From Ruminococcus flavefaciens (GTDB lineage: Bacteria; Bacillota; Clostridia; Oscillospirales; Ruminococcaceae), in NCBI GenBank assembly GCA_002350065.1, contig DEDQ01000031.1:21409-28006 (forward strand): a DNA stretch of 6,598 bases. Direction: 5' to 3'. Position 1 is the stretch's first letter; the number at the start of each line of letters is the position of its first letter. A program made the position numbers and the translations under genes. The notes below the pieces were generated by a model. That model made no database searches. It saw only the letters and a list, made by a program, of their open reading frames with translations, and was not told where the DNA came from. Shown in pieces: positions 1 to 5,843 of the stretch.

Positions 1-64
1 AGGGCAGAGCCCTGCGGATCGTTAAGGCAGAGCCTTAACTGGAGTCCAGAGGCAAAGCCTCTGG
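1..64 (+). repeat. Array of three tandem short hairpins in the leader
   Basis: Three consecutive inverted repeats are visible. Unit 1 (1-13) is AGGGC-AGA-GCCCT with a 5-bp stem. Unit 2 (21-39) is GTTAAGGC-AGA-GCCTTAAC with a perfect 8-bp stem. Unit 3 (46-64) is CCAGAGGC-AAA-GCCTCTGG, also a perfect 8-bp stem. All have a 3-base purine loop closed by GGC/GCC, and their axes lie at about 7, 30 and 55. The outer stem sequences differ between units yet stay fully complementary, which points to selection for structure or descent from a palindromic repeat family. Unit 1 touches the window edge, so it may be longer and more units may lie upstream. A competing pairing, CTGGA-G-TCCAG, spans 39-49 and would disrupt units 2 and 3. 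Function is unknown. It could be an interspersed palindromic repeat, an RNA stability or processing element, or a leader regulator. Confidence 0.85.
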
Positions 65-65
65 T

Positions 66-73
66 GAAAGGAG
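66..73 (+). promoter_or_regulatory. Ribosome binding site that fixes the TTG start of the response regulator
   Basis: GAAAGGAG lies with its AGGAG core at 69-73, 9 bases before the TTG at 83. It begins two bases after the third leader hairpin ends, so folding of that hairpin could affect ribosome access. No ATG in frame lies nearby that would give an intact receiver domain, so this site decides the start. Confidence 0.8.
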
Positions 74-82
74 TGAATTGGA

Positions 83-784
83 TTGAAACGTATACTTATT
101 TGCGAGGACGAGGATACTATCCGCGAATTCGTCGTTATCAACCTCAAGCGCGCAGGCTACGACGTTGTAGACGTCAACTGCGGCGAGGCGGCTCTCAAGA
201 CCTTTGAGGCTGAACACGGCAACTTCGATATCGTCCTTCTCGATATAATGATGCCCGGTATCGACGGCTTTACCGTATGCAAGAAGATACGCGAGAAGAG
301 CTCGACTATCGGCATTATCATGCTCACTGCAAGAACTCAGGAAATGGACAAGGTAAGCGGTCTTATGATAGGCGCCGACGACTATATCACCAAGCCGTTC
401 TCGCCCTCAGAGCTCACAGCCCGCGTTGACGCGATATACCGCCGCGTATGTATGAGCTTCATCAAGAACGAGAAGCAGTCCGTCATTGAATCAGGTCCGT
501 TCGTGCTCAATTTAAAGAGCCGCACCGTCACCAAGGACGGCACGCCTATCGAGCTCACACAGGTAGAGTATCAGATACTCGAATACTTCATGAACAACAA
601 GAATACCGCTCTCGACCGCGCAAGCATCCTCAATCATATATGGGGCGAGAGCTACTACGGCGACGATAAGATAGTCGACGTAAATATCAGACGTATCCGC
701 ATGAAAATAGAGGAAGAGCCCTCGAATCCCAAGTATATCATCACGATATGGGGCTACGGATACAAGTGGAATGATATGCAGTAA
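83..784 (+). CDS. OmpR/PhoB-family two-component response regulator
   Basis: A 233-residue cytoplasmic transcription factor, normal length for the family. The receiver domain covers about residues 2-122. Its acidic pocket is CEDED (7-11), the phospho-acceptor is Asp54 in LLDIMMPG, the switch Thr is Thr82 in MLTAR, and the conserved Lys is Lys104 in TKPF. A short linker leads to a winged-helix DNA-binding domain (about 135-230) with LTQVEYQILEYF, the recognition-helix region DVNIRRIRMKIE and the wing motif WGYGYKW. The start is TTG, supported by the AGGAG at 69-73 and by the protein beginning MKRILICEDED, as receivers do. Its TAA overlaps the kinase ATG by one base, so the two are a cognate pair made in coupled fashion. 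Kinase phosphorylation at Asp54 should promote dimerisation and promoter binding. Targets cannot be read from the sequence. The family is certain, but the signal and any specific name (PhoB, VanR and so on) are not. Confidence 0.95.
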   Translation: MKRILICEDEDTIREFVVINLKRAGYDVVDVNCGEAALKTFEAEHGNFDIVLLDIMMPGIDGFTVCKKIREKSSTIGIIMLTARTQEMDKVSGLMIGADDYITKPFSPSELTARVDAIYRRVCMSFIKNEKQSVIESGPFVLNLKSRTVTKDGTPIELTQVEYQILEYFMNNKNTALDRASILNHIWGESYYGDDKIVDVNIRRIRMKIEEEPSNPKYIITIWGYGYKWNDMQ

Positions 785-2190
785 TGGCTAAAAAAAGTAT
801 CACCAAGCGCTGGATATTCAATAACCTCGGCGTTATAATCCTTGCCCTGCTCGTTATCGAAATGGTCGTCATCTACGCCATTCAGAGCTATTACTACAAC
901 TCCGCGAAGCAGTACCTCGTCTCGAAGCTGAACGCCGTTACAAGCGTTCTCAGCATTCACTCGCAGGACAGCTCTGCCAATTTCTCCGCGGAGATAAGAA
1001 ATACGCTCGAGACCTTCAACGAAAAGGACAAGATAGAGCTCATGGCTATCAACGCAAAGGGACGTGTAGTTCTCACCTCTTCGGGATTCTCGCCCGAGGA
1101 CGATATGCTCATGCCCGATTACGAAAAAGCCATGGAGACCGGCGAGGGAAGCTGGATAGGAAGGCTCAACGGAGGCGAAAAAGTCCTCGCGGTGTCGATG
1201 CCGATATCCTCCTTCAACAGCGAATACAGCTCCGTGCGAATGGTAACGTCGCTCACGGAGATAGACAACACTATCAAGGGCTACATACTGCTCGTAACGG
1301 TGGTATGCGCCTCTATCATACTCATAATCGTCGTGACGGGACTCTACTTTGCGGGGTCTATCGTCCGTCCGATACGGCAGATAAGCGGCATCACGCGAAA
1401 ATTCGCCATGGGAGACTTCTCCGTCCGCATCGCCAACAACAGCGATGACGAGATAGGCGAGCTCTGCACTGCCATTAACCACATGGCGGACGAGCTTTCG
1501 TCCGCGGAGGCGATGAAAAACGAGTTCATATCCTCGGTATCGCACGAGCTTAGAACTCCGCTCACGGCTATCAAGGGCTGGGCGGAAACGCTTATGGTCG
1601 ACGGAGGAGAGAACCCTGATACCATGAAAAAGGGCGTCGGAGTCATCGTCAACGAGACTGAGCGTCTTTCGCAAATGGTCGAGGAGCTCCTCGATTTCTC
1701 GCGTATGCAGAACGGTCACTTCACGCTCCAGAATGCAAATATGGATATCCTTGCCGAGCTCGGCGACGCGGTGCTCATCTACAGTGATAAAGCCCGCCGC
1801 GAGCAGATAGAGATAATCTACGATGAGCCGGAAATGCTCCCGTTCGTTTACGGCGACAAGAACCGCATACGTCAGGTATTCATCAACATTATCGACAACG
1901 CCGTGAAGTATTCTTCTCCCGGCGATACGGTCACGATAAAAGCCTGCGAGAAGGACAATAACGTCGTTGTATCGGTAACGGATACCGGCTGCGGCATCAA
2001 GAGCTCAGACCTTGCCAAGGTAAAGACCAAGTTCTACAAGGCGAACCATACACGCCGCGGCTCGGGCATCGGGCTTGCGGTGGCAGATGAGATAATAGCT
2101 ATGCACGGCGGTACAATGGACATCTCAAGTCCCGGAGAGGGCAAGGGTACTACCGTTGAGATAACGCTTCCGGCAAAGACAAATAACTGA
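784..2190 (+). CDS. Membrane sensor histidine kinase, cognate partner of the upstream regulator
   Basis: A 468-residue HisKA-type kinase. Order: short basic N-terminus; membrane helix 1 (about 14-34); an extracytoplasmic sensor of about 130 residues (35-166) whose pattern (LMAINAKGRVVLTSS, then VLAVSMPIS and VRMVTSLTEID) resembles PDC/Cache sensors; membrane helix 2 (about 167-190); HAMP (about 190-242); the H-box SVSHELRTPL with phospho-acceptor His254; and the ATPase domain with N-box INIIDNAVKY (367-376), G1 DTGCGI (400-405) and G2 GSGIGLAV (426-433). Between G1 and G2 the usual F-box is replaced by KVKTKFYKANHTRRGSG, a form I associate with a group of clostridial kinases. All catalytic residues look intact. 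The ATG overlaps the regulator's stop (TAATG), and only a weak, distant GTGGA precedes it, so translation is probably coupled. The sensor faces outside the membrane, so the cue is probably envelope-related or a small extracellular ligand. The actual signal is unknown. Confidence 0.95.
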   Translation: MAKKSITKRWIFNNLGVIILALLVIEMVVIYAIQSYYYNSAKQYLVSKLNAVTSVLSIHSQDSSANFSAEIRNTLETFNEKDKIELMAINAKGRVVLTSSGFSPEDDMLMPDYEKAMETGEGSWIGRLNGGEKVLAVSMPISSFNSEYSSVRMVTSLTEIDNTIKGYILLVTVVCASIILIIVVTGLYFAGSIVRPIRQISGITRKFAMGDFSVRIANNSDDEIGELCTAINHMADELSSAEAMKNEFISSVSHELRTPLTAIKGWAETLMVDGGENPDTMKKGVGVIVNETERLSQMVEELLDFSRMQNGHFTLQNANMDILAELGDAVLIYSDKARREQIEIIYDEPEMLPFVYGDKNRIRQVFINIIDNAVKYSSPGDTVTIKACEKDNNVVVSVTDTGCGIKSSDLAKVKTKFYKANHTRRGSGIGLAVADEIIAMHGGTMDISSPGEGKGTTVEITLPAKTNN

Positions 2191-2206
2191 GAATCGAGAA
2201 TGATAT

Positions 2207-3163
2207 ATGGGAAAAAATCAATCAGGGGAAAAATTCAAGTCCAAAATAGGCGGTCAGGCGCTTATCGAGGGAATAATGATGCTTGGTCCGAATAAGGGCG
2301 CTATGGCTTGCAGACTCCCCGACGGCACTATCGACCTTGAAACATGGGACGAGAATAACGGCAAAAATGCTCCGTGGTACAGGAAGGTACCGCTTGTCAG
2401 AGGCTGCTTCAACTTCGTGACCTCGCTCATAAAGGGCTACAAGTACACCATGAGATCGGCTGAAAAGCAAATGACCGAGGACGAGGAGGAAGCTAAAAAC
2501 GGCAAGAACGAGGGCAAAAAGGACGAGAAGAGCTCCGGCGGCATATTTGACCTCATGATGACGGTAGTCTCGATAATGGGAGTAGTCCTTGCGGTCGCGC
2601 TGTTCGTGTTCCTGCCGAAGCTTATAATCGGATTTATCCCGCATATCGAGGACTATGGCATTCTTCGCTCGGTCCTTGAGGGAATCGTCAAGATAGCGAT
2701 ATTCGTAGGCTATATGGCTATAATAAGCCTTATGAAGGACATAAAGCGCCAGTATATGTATCACGGCGCCGAGCATAAGACTATCGCCTGCCACGAGGCG
2801 GAGCTCCCGCTCACTGTCGAGAACGTCCGCAGGCAGACGCGCTTTCACAAGCGCTGCGGCACGAGCTTCATCTTCATCGTGCTCCTTGTGGGCATATTCG
2901 TGATGTGCTTCGTACCGAAGGGACTTGTCTGGTGGGAGCGCTCGCTGATAAGCCTTGCGGCTCTTCCGTTCGTTGTCGGCGTGTCCTACGAGTTCATAAG
3001 GCTCGCCGGAAATCACGACAACTTCTTCACAAAGATACTTTCAGCTCCCGGACTTGCCATGCAGCGCATAACTACACGCGAGCCCGATGACAGCATGATA
3101 GAGATAGCTATCGCCGCAATGACTCCGTGCATCCCAGAAGACAGGACTGAGGACAAATGGTAA
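2207..3163 (+). CDS. DUF1385 (YqhQ-family) polytopic membrane protein of unknown function
   Basis: 318 residues, about the length of Bacillus YqhQ. Family hallmarks are the N-terminal GGQALIEGIMML (15-26), YHGAEHKTIACHE (185-197), HKRCGTSF (214-221) and the C-terminal PGLAMQRITTREPDD (281-295). About four hydrophobic segments are predicted (roughly 117-145, 155-176, 219-237 and 245-263). A charged, low-complexity Glu/Lys/Asn stretch at 88-110 precedes the first. The clustered invariant-looking His, Glu and Cys residues (His186, Glu189, His190, Cys195, His196, His214, Cys217) could bind a metal, but that is inference. It starts 16 bases after the kinase stop with a poor ribosome site (GAGAA at 2196-2200), and its end overlaps prmC by 7 bases. 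DUF1385 next to prmC is a recurrent Firmicutes arrangement. No biochemical role is assigned here. A role in the envelope, or as a partner of neighbouring genes, is only suggested by context. Confidence 0.92.
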   Translation: MGKNQSGEKFKSKIGGQALIEGIMMLGPNKGAMACRLPDGTIDLETWDENNGKNAPWYRKVPLVRGCFNFVTSLIKGYKYTMRSAEKQMTEDEEEAKNGKNEGKKDEKSSGGIFDLMMTVVSIMGVVLAVALFVFLPKLIIGFIPHIEDYGILRSVLEGIVKIAIFVGYMAIISLMKDIKRQYMYHGAEHKTIACHEAELPLTVENVRRQTRFHKRCGTSFIFIVLLVGIFVMCFVPKGLVWWERSLISLAALPFVVGVSYEFIRLAGNHDNFFTKILSAPGLAMQRITTREPDDSMIEIAIAAMTPCIPEDRTEDKW

Positions 3164-4020
3164 GCGTCGGCGAGCTTTACAGGGAGTGCTCAACTGAAAT
3201 GTCGGTTTCCGGCATAGTTGATGCCGAATTCGATACCCTGTGCATTTTTCAGGACTGCCTCGGCGACAAGAACCCGCTCTTCCGCCCGCTTGAAGCTGTC
3301 CATGCGGACACCGAAAAGCGTATCCGCAGCATGGTCGCACGCCGCATAAGCGGCGAACCGCTCCAGTACATACTCGGTGAGTGGGAGTTCTGGGGATACC
3401 CGTTCAAGGTCGGGGAGGGAGTGCTTATCCCCCGTCCCGATACGGAAACGCTCATAGACGATGTCATAAGGCTCTGCCGTGAGAACAAGCTCGCAGCACC
3501 GCGTATCATCGACCTCTGCTCCGGCAGCGGCTGCATAGCGGTAACGCTTAAAAAGGAGCTCCCCTCCGCAGATGTTGCGGCTGTGGAGCTGTCGCAGAAG
3601 GCGCTCGGATATCTCAGGCAGAATGCAGAGCTCAACGATGCTGATATAAACATTGTCGCGGGAGACGTGCTCTCGCGGGAGCTCGCTGAAAGCCTCGGAA
3701 GCTTTGACATCATTGTCAGCAACCCGCCGTATCTTACTGCGGAGGAAATGAACAACCTGCAAACAGAAGTCCGCCGCGAGCCGGAAATGGCTCTCGCCGG
3801 AGGAAATGACGGACTCGATTTCTACCGCGCTTTAACTCCGCTGTGGAAAAAAGCTCTCAGGAGCGGCGGCTGGCTCTGCTATGAATTCGGCATGGGGCAG
3901 CATGATGAAATAGGAAATATCCTCGCCGGAAACGGCTTTGTAAATATAAATTTTTCGCGCGACCTCGGAGGAATAGTCCGCACGGTATGCGCTCAGAAAC
4001 AGGAGGAAAACAATGGCTAA
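3157..4020 (+). CDS. prmC: Peptide chain release factor N5-glutamine methyltransferase
   Basis: PrmC (HemK) transfers a methyl group from S-adenosylmethionine to the Gln of the GGQ motif in release factors RF1 and RF2, which helps peptide release at stop codons. The 287-residue length is typical. An N-terminal helical release-factor-binding domain (about 1-75) ends in [14 protein letters not shown] (61-74). The Rossmann methyltransferase follows with IPRPDTE (91-97), SAM motif [11 protein letters not shown] (119-128), acidic Glu144 at the end of strand 2, and the catalytic NPPY (189-192) that holds the substrate glutamine amide. All key residues are present. The ATG lies inside the end of the DUF1385 gene (7-base overlap), with AGGA at 3143-3146 ten bases upstream. 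The stop overlaps recA by 8 bases. prmC is usually followed or preceded by prfA (RF1) in related bacteria, but here recA follows and no release factor gene is in the window. Confidence 0.97.
   Translation: MVSVGELYRECSTEMSVSGIVDAEFDTLCIFQDCLGDKNPLFRPLEAVHADTEKRIRSMVARRISGEPLQYILGEWEFWGYPFKVGEGVLIPRPDTETLIDDVIRLCRENKLAAPRIIDLCSGSGCIAVTLKKELPSADVAAVELSQKALGYLRQNAELNDADINIVAGDVLSRELAESLGSFDIIVSNPPYLTAEEMNNLQTEVRREPEMALAGGNDGLDFYRALTPLWKKALRSGGWLCYEFGMGQHDEIGNILAGNGFVNINFSRDLGGIVRTVCAQKQEENNG
4001..4006 (+). promoter_or_regulatory. Strong ribosome binding site of recA inside the prmC coding end
   Basis: AGGAGG sits 6 bases before the recA ATG at 4013 and is read within the last prmC codons. It is the only full AGGAGG at a gene start in the window, which fits the high expression expected of RecA. 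It also fixes the long N-terminus of this RecA. Confidence 0.88.
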
Positions 4021-5206
4021 GAAGGAACTTGCAAAAAAAGCCGCAGTAGTTAAGGTAACAACAAAGGAAGACAAAAAATCAGCCCTCGACGGCGCTATCA
4101 AGCAGATAGAAAAGAAGTACGGCGCAGGCGCTGTCATGCGTCTCGGACAGACGAAGACACTCAACGTTGACGCTGTTCCGACCGGCTCTATGACCCTTGA
4201 TATGGCACTCGGTATCGGTGGTGTGCCGAAGGGAAGAATTGTCGAGATATACGGACCTGAAAGCTCAGGTAAGACTACTGTTGCGCTCTCTGTTATCGCT
4301 CAGGCTCAGAAAGCCGGCGGCGAGGCTGCATTCATCGACGTCGAGCACGCACTCGACCCCGTATATGCTCAGGCTCTCGGCGTCAAGATAGACGACCTCC
4401 TCGTATCTCAGCCCGACAGCGGCGAGCAGGCTCTCGAAATAGCAGAAGCTCTTATCCGCTCGGGAGCTATCGACGTTATCGTCCTCGACTCTATCGCGGC
4501 TATGACTACACGCGCCGAAATTGACGGCGAAATGGGAGACCTCCACGTAGGTCAGCTCGCAAGACTTATGTCGCAGGCGATGAGAAAGCTCACTGCGGCT
4601 ATATCGAAATCGAACTGTGTTGCTATCTTCATAAACCAGATACGCGAGAAGATAGGCGTTATGTACGGCAACCCCGAGACTACTCCCGGCGGCCGCGCTC
4701 TCAAATTCTACTCGTCAGTACGTATAGAAGTCCGCAAGGGCGAGGTCATCAAGGAGGGCAGTCAGATAATCGGCGCCCGTACAAGATGCAAGGTAGTCAA
4801 GAACAAAGTCGCTCCGCCATTCAAGGAGGCTGAGTTCGACATGATGTACGGCACAGGTATCTCGCGCACCGGCGAAGTCCTCGACATCGCGACCGACCTC
4901 GACATCATCAAGAAGGGCGGCTCGTGGTTCAGCTACAACGACCAGAAGCTCGGTCAGGGACGCGACAACGTCAAGGAAGTCCTTGCCGGCGACCCCGAGC
5001 TCATGAAGGAGATAGAAGAGCAGATACTCGCCCGCAAGGACGAGCTCATGGAAAATGCTTCGTCCAAGAAAGCCGAAAAGAAGGGCAAGGCTGCTGACGC
5101 GGCGGCTGAGGCTGCTTCCGGCGGAGAGGGCGCTCCCGCTGACAACAGCGATATCCTCGCAAACATCGACGAGGACTTCGAGGAGTTCACTCCCGCTGAA
5201 GAATAA
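4013..5206 (+). CDS. recA: Recombinase RecA
   Basis: RecA forms ATP-dependent filaments on single-stranded DNA, carries out homologous pairing and strand exchange, and stimulates LexA self-cleavage. The 397-residue protein is complete. It shows Walker [10 protein letters not shown] (81-89, Lys87), catalytic Glu111 in [10 protein letters not shown], Walker B VIVLDS (155-160, Asp159), loop L1 around [12 protein letters not shown] (169-180), [20 protein letters not shown] with Gln209 and loop L2 (about 210-224), and the C-terminal [21 protein letters not shown] region. Against E. coli RecA the Walker A Lys is shifted by 15 (Lys72 there), so there is a lysine-rich N-terminal extension of about 15 residues. 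The C-terminus has a Lys/Ala/Gly-rich linker (350-376) and then an acidic tail ([12 protein letters not shown]). The gene overlaps prmC by 8 bases and recX by 1. I see no LexA-type operator and no separate promoter close upstream. A downstream terminator is also absent. Confidence 0.99.
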   Translation: MAKKELAKKAAVVKVTTKEDKKSALDGAIKQIEKKYGAGAVMRLGQTKTLNVDAVPTGSMTLDMALGIGGVPKGRIVEIYGPESSGKTTVALSVIAQAQKAGGEAAFIDVEHALDPVYAQALGVKIDDLLVSQPDSGEQALEIAEALIRSGAIDVIVLDSIAAMTTRAEIDGEMGDLHVGQLARLMSQAMRKLTAAISKSNCVAIFINQIREKIGVMYGNPETTPGGRALKFYSSVRIEVRKGEVIKEGSQIIGARTRCKVVKNKVAPPFKEAEFDMMYGTGISRTGEVLDIATDLDIIKKGGSWFSYNDQKLGQGRDNVKEVLAGDPELMKEIEEQILARKDELMENASSKKAEKKGKAADAAAEAASGGEGAPADNSDILANIDEDFEEFTPAEE

Positions 5207-5841
5207 TGGAGATAACCTCGCTGAAAAAATACAAGGGCACGACCTACGAGGTCGAGCTCGACTGCGAGCGCAAGCTCTACCTGCATATCGACATAATCGC
5301 GGACTACGGTCTTAAAAGCGGTATGCAGCTCGAACGCGATGAGCTGAAAAAGATGATCTATGCGTCAAATTTCCGGCGGGCATATCAGTATGCACTGTAC
5401 TGCCTCGACTATCGTGACTATTCGGCGGAGGACATCTATCAGAAGCTTGTCGGAACATATAAGAACGAAAAGCTCTGTCTCGAGGTCGTGAAAAAGCTCG
5501 CGCGGGCAGGCTTGATAGACGACAGGCGCTATGCGGAAAAGATAGCGCGCAAGCTCGTCGAGAGCCGCAAATACGGCTACAGACGGGCGAAAAGGGAGCT
5601 GCTCATGAAAGGTCTCAGCGAAAACGTCGCTGATGAGGCTCTTGAACAGTACAGGGATAAATTCGGCGAAAACCTTGCCGAGCTGCTGAGAACGAAGCAT
5701 TACCGGCTTCTTGCCGACAGCAGCGACAGGAAATCTATTGAAAAAGTTAAAAGCGCTCTCGTCCGTTACGGATACGGCTTTGATGAGATAAACCATGCCG
5801 TGAGAGATTACTTCGAGAACGCTGATAATTCGGAGGAATGA
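5206..5841 (+). CDS. recX: RecA regulatory protein RecX
   Basis: RecX binds the groove of the RecA filament and modulates it, usually by limiting filament growth and recombinase activity. At 211 residues it is between E. coli (166) and B. subtilis (264) RecX. An N-terminal region of about 55 residues (charged, beta-like, starting [11 protein letters not shown]) is followed by three-helix repeats. Repeat 1 lies at about 57-100 and begins FRRAYQYALYCLDYRDYSAEDIYQKL. The family signature LARAGLIDDRRYAEKIAR is at 98-115. Repeat 2 (about 119-150) contains RRAKRELLMKGL, and repeat 3 (about 160-203) contains KVKSALVRYGYGFDEI. The ATG overlaps the recA stop (TAATG), with no good ribosome site beyond AAGAA, so recX output is probably tied to recA translation and kept lower than it. 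The position directly after recA supports the assignment, which also stands on sequence alone. Confidence 0.93.
   Translation: MEITSLKKYKGTTYEVELDCERKLYLHIDIIADYGLKSGMQLERDELKKMIYASNFRRAYQYALYCLDYRDYSAEDIYQKLVGTYKNEKLCLEVVKKLARAGLIDDRRYAEKIARKLVESRKYGYRRAKRELLMKGLSENVADEALEQYRDKFGENLAELLRTKHYRLLADSSDRKSIEKVKSALVRYGYGFDEINHAVRDYFENADNSEE
5832..5837 (+). promoter_or_regulatory. Ribosome binding site that selects the rimO start
   Basis: GGAGGA lies 6 bases before the ATG at 5844. A second in-frame ATG at 5838 overlaps the recX stop, but it abuts the GGAGGA with no spacer and so is unlikely to be used. The site lies within the last codons of recX. Confidence 0.75.
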
Positions 5842-5843
5842 CA

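Noticed and set aside
14..82. Possible promoter in the leader.
   Set aside because: No -35/-10 pair with acceptable spacing can be made out. Most of the stretch is palindromic repeat.
749..769. Trp in the regulator's wing motif (WGYGYKW) in place of the common Arg (RGxGY).
   Set aside because: A Trp at this position is frequent among OmpR-family regulators, so it is not a sign of an altered protein.
754..1719. Long open frame on the minus strand, 321 codons.
   Set aside because: It lies entirely opposite the regulator end and the kinase, which has complete catalytic motifs. Its translation is rich in Arg, His, Tyr and Glu with no recognisable domain, as expected for an antisense shadow.
3470..3478. 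GGCTCTGCC, the reverse complement of the leader hairpin tip GGCAGAGCC.
   Set aside because: It lies in prmC codons and lacks the flanking complementary stem seen in the leader units. A 9-base match with no symmetry beyond it is expected by chance.
3925..3955. GCCG-GAAA-CGGC hairpin followed by an A/T-rich run ending in TTTTT, resembling a terminator before recA.
   Set aside because: The stem is only 4 bp, the T-run is separated from it by about 14 bases, and the whole stretch is conserved-looking prmC coding sequence.
5838..5840. Alternative in-frame rimO start overlapping the recX stop (ATGA).
   Set aside because: It directly abuts the GGAGGA site with no spacer, whereas the ATG at 5844 has an ideal 6-base spacing.
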